From Nitrococcus mobilis Nb-231 (lineage in GTDB: Bacteria > Pseudomonadota > Gammaproteobacteria > Nitrococcales > Nitrococcaceae), in assembly GCF_000153205.1 (NCBI RefSeq), contig NZ_CH672427.1, forward strand, positions 1,477,462 to 1,536,968: 59,507 nucleotides of DNA, in the 5' to 3' direction. The translations under genes were made by a program, and so were the position numbers. Below the pieces are notes generated by a model that had not been told where the DNA came from, ran no database searches, and saw nothing but the letters and a program-made list of their open reading frames with translations. How positions within the stretch are numbered: position 1 is the stretch's first letter; each line of letters starts with the position of its first letter. Shown in pieces: positions 52,098-59,507 of the stretch.

Positions 52098-53345
52098 ATG
52101 ACCGAAATCCCTGCCTATAAGCGCCGCCTCAGCGTACCCGCGAACATCGGCGGAGTCATCGTCGGTGGCGATGCCCCCCTGGTCGTCCAATCGATGACCA
52201 ACACGGACACTGCCGATGAGGTCGCCACCGCGGTCCAGGTTGCTGACCTGGCACGGGCCGGCTCTGAGCTGGTGCGCATCACGGTGAACACCGAAGACGC
52301 CGCCGCGGCAGTCCCCGGCATCCGCCGACGGCTCGACGATATGGGCATCCAGGTTCCTCTGATCGGGGACTTCCATTTCAACGGGCACAAGCTACTCACC
52401 CGCTATCCGAGCTGTGCCGAGGCGCTGGCGAAGTTTCGGATCAACCCCGGTAACGTAGGCAAGGGTAGCCGGCGCGATCCTCAATTCGCAACCATGATCG
52501 AAATTGCGAAAGACTACGGCAAACCCGTGCGTATCGGCGTGAACTGGGGCAGCCTGGATCAGGATTTGCTCTCCCGTATGATGGACGATAACGCCCGTCG
52601 CCCCGATCCCCAAGGCCCCGCCGCGGTCATGAAAACCGCTTTGGTCCGCTCCGCTCTGGACAGCGCCGAGAAGGCCGAAGCCTTAGGATTGGCGCACGAG
52701 CGCATCGTCCTATCCTGCAAAGTAAGTGGGGTGCAGGATCTGGTCACCGTTTACCGTGATCTGGCGAGCCGCTGCGATTTCGCGCTGCACCTCGGACTCA
52801 CCGAGGCGGGTATGGGGTCCAAGGGCATCGTGGCCTCCACGGCGGCATTGGCGCTGTTGCTGCAGGAAGGCATCGGCGATACCGTGCGCATCTCCCTCAC
52901 ACCGCAGCCAGGCGAGTCCCGCACCCGCGAGGTCATCGTCGCTCAGGAGATTCTGCAAACCATGGGGCTGCGTGCCTTCACCCCACTGGTAGCCGCCTGC
53001 CCTGGTTGCGGGCGTACCACCAGCACCTTCTTCCAGAGCCTGGCGGCCGATATTCAGCACCATGTGCGCGAGCGCATGCCGCAGTGGCGGCGTGAATACC
53101 CCGGCGTGGAACAGATGACCCTCGCTGTGATGGGCTGCGTGGTCAACGGGCCCGGTGAAAGCCGCCATGCGAACCTCGGCATCAGCCTTCCCGGGACCGG
53201 CGAGAAACCCGTCGCGCCAGTCTACGAGGATGGCGAAAAAACCGTGACCTTACGCGGAGACAACATTGCTGAGGAGTTCAAAACGATTGTCGAGGCGTAC
53301 GTCCGGCGCCGCTACGGCCGGTCGGACAGCCCCACGGCCAACTGA
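52098..53345 (+). CDS. ispG: 4-hydroxy-3-methylbut-2-enyl-diphosphate synthase IspG
   Basis: This 415-residue 4Fe-4S enzyme of the MEP isoprenoid pathway reduces the cyclic diphosphate intermediate. It has a TIM-barrel N-terminal part ([22 protein letters not shown]) and the cluster domain with [13 protein letters not shown] (about residue 300) and [15 protein letters not shown] (about residue 345), which hold the three cysteines and the glutamate ligand. The proteobacterial insert-free form is of normal length. The frame reaches back into the divergent GST gene; [10 protein letters not shown] is the start. A ferredoxin gene converges at its end and could, by inference, supply electrons. Confidence 0.95.
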   Translation: MTEIPAYKRRLSVPANIGGVIVGGDAPLVVQSMTNTDTADEVATAVQVADLARAGSELVRITVNTEDAAAAVPGIRRRLDDMGIQVPLIGDFHFNGHKLLTRYPSCAEALAKFRINPGNVGKGSRRDPQFATMIEIAKDYGKPVRIGVNWGSLDQDLLSRMMDDNARRPDPQGPAAVMKTALVRSALDSAEKAEALGLAHERIVLSCKVSGVQDLVTVYRDLASRCDFALHLGLTEAGMGSKGIVASTAALALLLQEGIGDTVRISLTPQPGESRTREVIVAQEILQTMGLRAFTPLVAACPGCGRTTSTFFQSLAADIQHHVRERMPQWRREYPGVEQMTLAVMGCVVNGPGESRHANLGISLPGTGEKPVAPVYEDGEKTVTLRGDNIAEEFKTIVEAYVRRRYGRSDSPTAN

Positions 53346-53346
53346 T

Positions 53347-53673
53347 TCAAGGCTCCTCCAGATAGCGCAGCTTATCCGTCGCCTCACGCCACTCCTCGGC
53401 ATCGGCGGGCGCTGGCTTGCGTCGGGTGATGACCGGCCAGGCGCGCGCGAGTTGCGCATTGAGCTCGAAGAATCGCTCTTGACCCTCGGGCAGGCGGTCA
53501 TCGGCATAGATCGCCTCTACCGGACACTCCGGCACGCAAAGGGCACAGTCGATACATTCATCAGGATCGATCACGAGGAAGTTGCGGCCTTCATGGAAGC
53601 AGTCCACCGGACAGACCTCCACGCAGTCGGTGTACTTGCAGCGGATACAGCGCTCCGTGACGACGTAGGTCAT
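53347..53673 (-). CDS. fdxA: 7Fe-type ferredoxin (FdxA)
   Basis: This 108-residue electron carrier has the first cluster motif [18 protein letters not shown] at residues 9-26 and the second [16 protein letters not shown] near residue 40. The spacing fits a 3Fe-4S/4Fe-4S ferredoxin of the FdxA family, followed by the usual helical C-terminal tail with [19 protein letters not shown]. It is co-transcribed with an Rrf2-type regulator that overlaps its start by 4 bp, a setting common for Fe-S genes. It also converges on ispG. Confidence 0.93.
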   Translation of the reverse strand: MTYVVTERCIRCKYTDCVEVCPVDCFHEGRNFLVIDPDECIDCALCVPECPVEAIYADDRLPEGQERFFELNAQLARAWPVITRRKPAPADAEEWREATDKLRYLEEP

Positions 53674-54161
53674 CGCGCCCTAGCCACTGAGTTGCCATCA
53701 CAGCCGCTCCGCATGGCAAGTGCGCCGCACACGTCACAGCGCCACCTGCCGCCAGCGTATTGACGGGCAAGTGCCGCACGAATCTGCGGCCGCTGCACGA
53801 AATCGGCCAGGGTCACGCCGCGCAGAAAAGCGTCGATCCGCTGAGTCAGTCGGCTCCAAACGATACGGTCGAGCGTCGATGTGTACTGACGCCCACCGCG
53901 CCCATCCTCCATGAGCGCGATCACCTCCCCCACCGAGATGTGCTCCGGAGAACGGCCGAGCCGATAGCCGCCGCCCGGCCCCGGAGTGCCTTGGACCAGA
54001 CCCGCACGCCGCAAGCGGCCGACGATCTGCTCCACATAGGACATGGATATTCCCTGGCAAACCGAAATCTCGGCAAGCGGCACCGGCCCCGCTTGATTAT
54101 GGATAGCCAGATGCATGAGCGCGCTCACAGCATACCGGCTCTTGGTGGATAGGCGGATCAT
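53670..54161 (-). CDS. Rrf2-family transcriptional regulator without the IscR cysteine cluster
   Basis: This 163-residue winged-helix protein starts [20 protein letters not shown] and has the recognition helix [18 protein letters not shown], then [21 protein letters not shown], as in IscR. The loop that holds the three Fe-S cysteines in IscR (about residues 92-104) reads [13 protein letters not shown], with no cysteine. Instead there is a C-terminal [13 protein letters not shown]. It may bind a cluster or metal differently, or be a redox-insensitive form. Overlap with the fdxA gene suggests it controls that operon. Confidence 0.88.
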   Translation of the reverse strand: MIRLSTKSRYAVSALMHLAIHNQAGPVPLAEISVCQGISMSYVEQIVGRLRRAGLVQGTPGPGGGYRLGRSPEHISVGEVIALMEDGRGGRQYTSTLDRIVWSRLTQRIDAFLRGVTLADFVQRPQIRAALARQYAGGRWRCDVCGALAMRSGCDGNSVARAR

Positions 54162-54267
54162 GATTAAGAATAGTTTAACGCCCCACGGGCATTAGTACAC
54201 CGTTCGCAAAATATCGTCAGCTACCAACGCCCTATTGTTGTAGGCGCGCGCATTGGTTACGATGCAT

Positions 54268-54337
54268 AAGGGCTGACCTTCTGGGTGATGGGTGTTTGTT
54301 TGGCGACTAAGACTTTATCACCCAGGTCAGCCTTTTT
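54268..54337. repeat. Large imperfect inverted repeat with T-run
   Basis: AAGGGCTGACCTTCTGGGTGAT is followed, about 27 bases on, by ATCACCCAGGTCAGCCTTTTT. The arms pair over about 20 positions with one or two bulges. The T-run after the right arm would let it act as a plus-strand terminator, but no plus-strand gene precedes it. A REP/MITE-like hairpin linked to the broken transposase next to it is the other possibility. Confidence 0.6.
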
Positions 54338-54404
54338 CTCACCCTTTCAGGTACTTGCCCTTAAGTAAGTGCCATTCACCACCCACACCAAATTTGTGAA
54401 TCGA

Positions 54405-54839
54405 TCAAGTTAGATTGCTATACATGCTACAGCGTGCCAGATGCTCGTCCGCCTCTATGGCGGTGGCATGATAGCGGTCTTCCCAATAGGCACCCCGTCG
54501 TTGTTTTCTCTGGTTATAAGCTTGCGCGGCACGTCCGGCAATCAATTTGCCTGCTCTTTGCGATTTCTCCGTGGCCCGGCCCTGCGTCAGCCAATGAATG
54601 TGGTTGGATGTGACGATAAAATCCAGGACGCAGAGTCCGAACCGTTGGCGGGCTTCGAACAACCAGCGACACCACAATCGGCGGTTCCGTGCGAATTTGA
54701 GCAGAAACTGCTGGTGATGGGACCGTGGGTAGCCCCCTCGCGCCGTTATTCTTATTAGTGCCAGACACGGTTCGGCGAACATGCGATTCTTTACCATAGC
54801 GTATCCGAAGCAGGAACACCCGTGCCATATGCCATGCAA
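54405..54839 (-). pseudogene. REP-associated tyrosine transposase (Y1/IS200-like), truncated
   Basis: The coded piece carries the HUH motif of Y1 transposases in DFIVTSNHIHWL (about residue 80) and the catalytic tyrosine region AAQAYNQRKQRRGAYWEDRYHAT. RHHQ/SHHQ-type QFLLKFARNRRLWCRWLFEARQRFG lies upstream. The N-terminus before ITARGG does not match the family, and the protein ends at CSMYSNLT, before the expected YIDLNMVRAG tail. It is therefore truncated and probably inactive. RAYTs process REP hairpins, and an inverted repeat lies beside it. Confidence 0.75.
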
Positions 54840-55018
54840 GAACCGAATTGTGGGTAACGATGTCGGGCTTCAACTGGTAGCGGACGTTCCTGTTCAGCGT
54901 AAACGATAAACACTTTTTTGCAACCGCCGGACCAGGGAGCAGGCCGCTCTTGTACGAGTACAGTCCCTATCCTACGCTAAGCCATTTTCAAAACTTTGAT
55001 TATAAAATTAAAGGAACA
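54840..55018. other. Short intergenic stretch
   Basis: No gene or clear signal; it marks the start of the AT-richer accessory region. Confidence 0.3.
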
Positions 55019-55411
55019 TTACTCCTGCGGTTCAGGCTCGTCTGCGGGAAAATCCAATTCAACTCTGGCGCCATCCGGGTCATGGCAAAACAACTGCCAG
55101 ACGCCCAGTTCTTTTATACGGTTCAGCTTGTATGCGATACCATGTTGTTTAAGCGTATCTATCGTCGACTGCAGGCCAGTGGCGGTAAACGCCATATGGT
55201 CAATGACACCGGACGCATTTTCCGGCATCGGCCGCTCGGCTATAATGTGGAGTATGGGGTATTTTTGATCTGCCGCATAAAGCCAGGCGCCAGTGGATTC
55301 CATAGGTGGGCGGTAACCTTCCAGCAAGCCTAGCACTCCTAGATAAAAAGCTTTAGTTTTCCCAAGATCGCTGCTTATAACAGTAAAATGATTCATGCCT
55401 TCGATTGCCAT
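55019..55411 (-). CDS. VOC-family (glyoxalase/bleomycin-resistance) protein
   Basis: This 130-residue protein has the paired beta-alpha-beta modules of the vicinal oxygen chelate fold. HFTVISSDLGKTKAFYLGVLGL is at the start and HMAFTATGLQSTIDTLKQHGIAYK is in the middle. The metal/product end LFCHDPDGARVELDFP follows, with histidine and glutamate ligands in the expected places. The substrate is unknown; lyases, dioxygenases and fosfomycin-type resistance proteins all share the fold. AGAGGAAG precedes the start. Its base composition is lower in GC than the housekeeping genes. Confidence 0.85.
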   Translation of the reverse strand: MAIEGMNHFTVISSDLGKTKAFYLGVLGLLEGYRPPMESTGAWLYAADQKYPILHIIAERPMPENASGVIDHMAFTATGLQSTIDTLKQHGIAYKLNRIKELGVWQLFCHDPDGARVELDFPADEPEPQE

Positions 55412-55939
55412 TGCGCTTCCTCTTTCTCGTTGTTTAACGTTTACTTACCCCAGCTGTCAAAATATGCTCAACAATAAACATTGCCTGTTAACCTTCCTCA
55501 GCCGCCAGGCGGACGAACGCATGGTCCATACAGACGTAGATTAGACGCATAGGTAGCCTAAAGATAGTTCATAGGCATGACAAAAAAAGAAAAATAAAAA
55601 TATATTTTTTGCCCTTATAATTCAGCTTTTAAATATCAGGAAATCATTAGTTTATCATTTACCCGAATTCGTGATGATCTCTCGTATGGTGGTAGAATAG
55701 GATGTTCCATGACGGTCACGCGCGCTTCATCTGGCCTAAATCGGCCCTATGATACAGGTTAAGAGGTCTACCCTGAGTTTGCCACACTCGGCAAGGCTGC
55801 CGTTCCAGGCACGAGGCGGCATCGGCACGAGCGAACCTCGTCCAGCAATTCTAACCGCCCCGGGATTCCCAGAGACTGTTTTATCCCGAGGCTGGGGTCT
55901 CCGGGAATCCCCGACTAGCTCATTCCAACAAATTTTATA
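55412..55939. other. AT-rich intergenic stretch with an inverted repeat
   Basis: No gene is seen. At 55861-55914 GGGATTCCCAGAGAC and GTCTCCGGGAATCCC form an imperfect 17-bp stem with a 20-base loop and no T-run. The region around 55570-55660 is strongly AT-rich. The hairpin may be a REP-like element or part of the end of the next gene's transcript. Confidence 0.4.
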
Positions 55940-56419
55940 CTAATAGACAAGGGGAATATTGGCTGCTAGATCGAACTTAATAGCAGACCGTATTTTTCTT
56001 TCCATTTGCAGGTAACGAGCCACTTTAGCCGCCGGAAGAACTTTAATCATTTTTTCTGCATACTCTCGACGCGTTCTGGCTTCTGCACCTTCAATATTAA
56101 GCGACTCATTCATCAATTTTTTTGCAAGCCTATCAGGAATGGCCCCTTTATTGTAGGCATCAGCATACTCATTTATGATTTCTTTCAATTGGGAGTTGAA
56201 ACGATCTAACTCTTTTTGATAGCCTTCATAAAGCGGCCAAAAATCTTTAGATTCACTATCCGTCAAATCCATATTGCTGGCTATTATGTATTTCTTATCT
56301 GCCTTCGCTTTATCGATCAGAATTTGCATATTGGTGTTTTTGCTTTCTGCATTTTCTGCATAGGCAGGCATCATCCCCACGAGAATCGCAACCATAGCAA
56401 GTACGAGAAAATGTTTCAT
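55940..56419 (-). CDS. Low-GC periplasmic helical protein, unassigned
   Basis: This 159-residue precursor has a signal peptide (MKHFLVLAMVAILVGMMPAYA). The mature part is helical and charged: NMDLTDSESKDFWPLYEGYQKELDRF, then LKEIINEYADAYNKGAIPD, LNIEGAEARTRREYAEKM and VLPAAKVARYLQMERKIR. The layout, an exported helical hairpin with conserved FWPLYEGYQ and LPAAKVARYLQMERK, resembles Spy/CpxP-like or heavy-metal-responsive periplasmic proteins. I cannot assign it further. GC content is clearly below that of the rest of the window, suggesting recent transfer. The frame opens 24 codons upstream; the ATG with the signal peptide is preferred. Confidence 0.7.
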   Translation of the reverse strand: MKHFLVLAMVAILVGMMPAYAENAESKNTNMQILIDKAKADKKYIIASNMDLTDSESKDFWPLYEGYQKELDRFNSQLKEIINEYADAYNKGAIPDRLAKKLMNESLNIEGAEARTRREYAEKMIKVLPAAKVARYLQMERKIRSAIKFDLAANIPLVY

Positions 56420-57059
56420 GTGACCATACCCGTTATTATGAGTGTAAGTGAAAATAAAATTATTTGCACCTGAGCTCCAGCATAATATCAAAACCCTAGC
56501 ACCTCCGTAAGCCTTTTAGCGTAAAACCGATTTTCTATAAATTTAACGCAACTGATTACATCATATCAGGATAAGCATGGCTCTCAGTTCCATTGCAGCA
56601 CCTCTACGAGGCAGTTTCACCACTCCGTCGTGTTATCCTACGAAGGTGAGATGCCGGTAACCACCGGTTGCGTTATGTTCAGGGGAACCATGATTTACTC
56701 CGCTTATGCTTCGACTGTTCGTCAATCTCACGGCTCAGCACCAGCAGGCGCAAAGTATGAGACATCTATAGATTATAGCCGACGGCGCTTTTATCGAATG
56801 AATCAGGGTTTTCCCAGGAGAGGCTTGGCTAGTAACGACATAAATATCATTTTATCTAGCTTGGAATTCAGCATGGCGCCTCACGTTCCATCTCAAATCA
56901 ATCAGAGAAGAATTTAGATTAACAATATTTGATATTCATAACTGGATATATAGGCTTATATTGCGGCAACTATTAAAATAGATCAAACAATTATAACTAA
57001 CTGGTTTATATCTCTGATTTTTATACTAATTTTTTATTGGTGACGGGGCATTTTAGACA
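56420..57059. other. AT-rich intergenic stretch, no gene seen
   Basis: About 640 bp with no recognisable gene on either strand; a 95-codon plus-strand frame (56630-56917) has no family marks. The section from about 56920 to 57040 is very AT-rich. Confidence 0.4.
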
Positions 57060-57300
57060 CTAAGCCGCCTTCTCAAGGCCGGCCGCACCGGCACCTCGCT
57101 TATACACTATTGTGCGAAGAGCGCCGATAACACAATGTGAGGTATAACCGACAGGAAAAGCGTCTCCCAGAGCACGGTGATCGCCAACAGCCCCAGCAGC
57201 AGCCCGATGATCGGTGTGAACGCGAAAACCATGATCGCATCGTTCCAGGCGACCCGGGTCAGCGTGAAGTTGACATCGCCGCTGGCTCACGAAGAACGAA
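57060..57300 (-). pseudogene. ACR3-type arsenite efflux transporter, fragment
   Basis: On the minus strand one frame reads GDVNFTLTRVAWNDAIMVFAFTP, then IIGLLLGLLAITV and LWETLFLSVIPHIVLSALFAQ, followed by a stop. This is the middle of an ACR3 arsenite permease (two membrane helices). The beginning and the end are missing. It is a relic in the accessory stretch and cannot give resistance. Confidence 0.78.
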
Positions 57301-57467
57301 ACAACGTTGCCGTTATCGGTGCAAGCGCAGAGAATCTGCGAGAGCTTACTATCAAGATGGGTTGCACCGTGCAAGACGGGGTGTGCCGTCAGTGACGGTG
57401 CCCAAGCACGCGGCGGAGAGGCAAGCAAGCCACTGCAACTCCTCCCCCTGAATGAAACGAGGAACAC

Positions 57468-57881
57468 GTGAATAAGAAACCCCAGATCATACTGACATCA
57501 CAGGATCTAGATCGGCTCGAGGCCCTACTCGATTCGATCCCAGACAACGCATTCCCCGGCAAAGCCGCGTTGCAAGCGGAACTTGACCGCGCCGAGGTTG
57601 TACCGCCCGAGCAAGTGCCACCCTCGGTGGTAACGATGAATTCAGCCGTGCGTTTTTCCATCGAGAATTCGGGCGAAGAATTTTGCCTGACTTTGGTATA
57701 TCCAAAGGATGTCGGCGGTAACGCTGATCGAATTTCTGTCCTTGCACCAGTAGGCAGCGCCCTCCTTGGGCTCTCGGTTGGAGACGAGCTCGAGTGGCCG
57801 CGTCCAGGTGGCGGCGTGCTGAGAGTGCGGGTTGTCGAAATCGTCTATCAGCCGGAGCAGGCGGGCGATTTTCATCGCTAG
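57468..57881 (+). CDS. rnk: Nucleoside diphosphate kinase regulator Rnk
   Basis: This 137-residue protein has a short N-terminal coiled region (ILTSQDLDRLEALLDSI) and a GreA/GreB-type C-terminal domain: VVTMNSAVRFSIENSG, EFCLTLVYP, ISVLAPVGSALLGLSVGDELEWPRPGG. Rnk binds RNA polymerase and affects nucleoside diphosphate kinase levels in E. coli and Pseudomonas. The GTG start is supported by ACGAGGA. An unrelated methyltransferase gene lies downstream. Confidence 0.9.
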   Translation: MNKKPQIILTSQDLDRLEALLDSIPDNAFPGKAALQAELDRAEVVPPEQVPPSVVTMNSAVRFSIENSGEEFCLTLVYPKDVGGNADRISVLAPVGSALLGLSVGDELEWPRPGGGVLRVRVVEIVYQPEQAGDFHR

Positions 57882-58019
57882 CTGGCAAGCCCCGGGTTGC
57901 CCACACAGCGCCAGGCCGGTTCGGGCAATGAGCATCGTTTAGACTATCAAACCAGCAAAAGCGTCTCCTATAGTAAAGAAATGGGACTGGCAAGCACCGT
58001 CGCGCCGGAGGACACAGTT

Positions 58020-59111
58020 ATGTCTGAAGCGAATGTTGGAGCCGACTTCGATAGCCAGCAAGCCGATGCCTTCGCAGGCAATCTCCTTGAGACGCTCAAC
58101 CGTGGCGCCCTTTGCCTGATGGTCTCGATCGGCCACCGAACCGGGCTGTTTGATGCCATGCGCGATCAACCGCCGCTATCTTCCTCGGAGCTGGCTGTCA
58201 GGGCCGGGCTCAACGAACGATACGTGCGTGAATGGCTGGGCGCGATGGTTACCGCAGGGGTGGTGGAATGTAGCGGTTCGCCGCCGCAGTTTCACCTGCC
58301 CGCGGAGCACGCCGCATTTCTCACCCGTGCCGCCGCGGCCGATAATGTCGCTGTGTTCGCGCAATACATTGCGCTGCTCGGTTCAGTCGAGGACGATATC
58401 GTTGAATGCTTTAGAAACGGCGGTGGCGTGCCTTACGCGCGCTTCCCTCGCTTTCATGAGGTCATGGCCGAGGATAGCGGCCAATCGGTGCTCTCGTCGC
58501 TGGAGTCTCACATCTTGCCGCTGATTCCCGGCTTGATCGATCGCCTTAACTCCGGCATCAAAGCGCTCGATGTGGGTTGCGGGCGGGGCCGCATCGGCCT
58601 GCGGCTGGCCGAGCTGTTCCCCAACAGCCATTTCGTAGGGTTCGACCTTTCTGAGGACGCCATCGCTGCCGCCCGCCAAGAGGCCACAGACAGAGCACTT
58701 ACCAATATCATATTCCAAGCGGCGGATCTCAGCGATTTTCACGAATGCGCAGAAACCGGCGCCTACGACTGGATCACCACCTTCGATGCCATCCACGATC
58801 AGGCGCAACCGTTGAATGTGCTAAAAGGCATTCACCGCGCTCTGCACGGAAACGGGGTTTATCTGATGCAGGACATCAAGGGCTCGAGCCAGGTTCAGGG
58901 CAACATCGGCCATCCCATCGGCACATTTCTCTACACTGTATCCTGCATGCACTGCATGACCGTGTCACTGGCTCAGGACGGCGAAGGTCTGGGTGCTATG
59001 TGGGGCGAGGAGAAAACCAGGGAGTGCCTGCTCCACGCAGGCTTCCGCTCGGTTGAGAAACACGAGCTGGAACATGATTTCCAAAATAATTGGTATGTAA
59101 TACGCAAGTGA
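58020..59111 (+). CDS. Class I SAM-dependent methyltransferase with N-terminal winged helix
   Basis: This 363-residue protein begins with a helical winged-helix-like part (FAGNLLETLNRGALCLMVSIGHRTGLFDAM, then LAVRAGLNERYVREWLGAMVTAGVVEC). This is the dimerisation/substrate domain of O-methyltransferase-like enzymes of the Rv2258c type. The SAM domain has ALDVGCGRGRIGLRLAELFP near residue 180, then FVGFDLSEDAI and the AYDWITTFDAIHDQAQP motif IV region. The start ATG follows GGAGG. The frame is open 41 codons upstream but without homology. The substrate is unknown. Confidence 0.87.
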   Translation: MSEANVGADFDSQQADAFAGNLLETLNRGALCLMVSIGHRTGLFDAMRDQPPLSSSELAVRAGLNERYVREWLGAMVTAGVVECSGSPPQFHLPAEHAAFLTRAAAADNVAVFAQYIALLGSVEDDIVECFRNGGGVPYARFPRFHEVMAEDSGQSVLSSLESHILPLIPGLIDRLNSGIKALDVGCGRGRIGLRLAELFPNSHFVGFDLSEDAIAAARQEATDRALTNIIFQAADLSDFHECAETGAYDWITTFDAIHDQAQPLNVLKGIHRALHGNGVYLMQDIKGSSQVQGNIGHPIGTFLYTVSCMHCMTVSLAQDGEGLGAMWGEEKTRECLLHAGFRSVEKHELEHDFQNNWYVIRK

Positions 59112-59179
59112 GGCGGTATCAACGCCTGCAGCCTCCAGCAACTCGGCAATCTCCTCACGAACTCCTTAAAAGTGAGCGA

Positions 59180-59507
59180 TCATGCGAACATGGCACGCAA
59201 GTCTACCGTGGAATGCTGACCAAGCCGCTCAAAGTGCTGAGCCAACCATTGGCTGGCGGCACGATAGCCCATGCCGTGCAGCGTTCGCAGAAAGTCCCAC
59301 TCGGTATTGAGTTTGCTGGAGGCATCCAAAGACTTGAGCTCGGCTTCTCCGTCGATGCGGTGGATCAACATTCGCTTGTAGCGCACCGGGTCTAAGTGTC
59401 CCTCGTCGAGCTGCCGGCTCACGAACTCGATGGCTCGCAGTTCGCCCATCAGCTGCTGTTGAAGGTGATCTCGTTGAGGCGGTCCAAGATATCCCGAGCG
59501 CGCCTAG
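59180..59507 (-). pseudogene. Patatin-like phospholipase, C-terminal part, frameshifted
   Basis: The C-terminal 89 residues, AIEFVSRQLDEGHLDPVRYKRMLIHRI ... ASSKLNTEWDFLRTLHGMG ... STVDLRAMFA, match the end of bacterial patatin-like esterases. Upstream, RDILDRLNEITFNSS is readable in another frame and then meets a stop. A single missing base near 59455, in what should read NSSLMGEL, causes the break. The start of the gene lies beyond the window. As read, it is inactive. Confidence 0.8.

Noticed and set aside
57060-57467. A 135-codon minus-strand frame overlapping the ACR3 relic
   Set aside because: The ACR3 homology lies in a different frame; the long frame is a by-product of the decayed sequence.
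1-59507. CRISPR arrays, tRNA and rRNA genes
   Set aside because: No regularly spaced direct repeats, no cloverleaf with a T-loop consensus and no rRNA core sequence were recognised on reading both strands.

Overview
The window looks like a piece of the chromosome of a free-living gammaproteobacterium of roughly 60% GC. Three things suggest this: the mfd-csiV pair, the nagZ ... hpt-mtiP salvage cluster, and a complete system I cytochrome c maturation set. The order Chromatiales, in particular an Ectothiorhodospiraceae-like organism, is a plausible guess but is not proven here. A phasin, FadD and acetoacetyl-CoA synthetase point to polyhydroxyalkanoate and fatty-acid metabolism. No rRNA, tRNA or CRISPR array was seen.

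Layout. 0-5.3 kb: the end of an aminotransferase gene, a lipid kinase, an outer-membrane barrel protein, an unusual three-helix membrane protein, an alcohol dehydrogenase fragment and a phasin. 5.6-14.5 kb: fadD, a broken TrkA/KtrA gene, a hemerythrin-like protein convergent with an MbfA-type iron exporter, a membrane diguanylate cyclase, a periplasmic coiled-coil protein, cardiolipin synthase and a radical SAM protein. 14.7-22.5 kb: cytochrome c maturation, split into ccmAB on the plus strand and a convergent dsbA-like/ccmCDEFGHI operon on the minus strand. 22.5-30.4 kb: a decayed GAF-PAS sensor gene, an ExeM/NucH nuclease, relA, a methyltransferase, a dead IS5-family element and a helicase remnant. 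30.4-34 kb: two tandem parvulins, then a GNAT-speE-speB polyamine operon. 34-41.7 kb: mfd-csiV, then mtiP, hpt, a DsrE-like gene and nagZ. 42-53.3 kb: a modular DNA-binding-like protein, an L,D-transpeptidase/CYTH pair and mostly housekeeping genes (gpmA, an SDR, acetoacetyl-CoA synthetase, moaC, phhB, mazG, a GST, ispG). 53.3-57.4 kb: ferredoxin with an Rrf2 regulator, then an AT-rich accessory stretch with a broken RAYT transposase, a VOC protein, a low-GC periplasmic protein and an arsenite-pump fragment. 57.4 kb to the end: rnk, a methyltransferase and a frameshifted patatin.

Genes that plausibly work together: the polyamine operon would release methylthioadenosine through SpeE, and MtiP plus Hpt could return the purine as hypoxanthine and then IMP. 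The DsbA-like protein is transcribed with the Ccm genes and could supply or control thiol chemistry for heme attachment. The hemerythrin-like protein and MbfA share an iron/oxygen theme.

Two features of the window stand out. One is gene decay: at least seven remnants (alcohol dehydrogenase, KtrA, GAF-PAS sensor, helicase, transposase, ACR3, patatin) lie between intact operons. The other is a family of small TA-flanked elements whose ends resemble those of the dead IS5-family copy; one of them appears to have supplied the stop codon of the dsrE-like gene. No new defence or mobile system is clearly present. The least explained intact genes are the KilAC/D5-like modular protein at 42 kb and the three-helix membrane protein at 3.5 kb.
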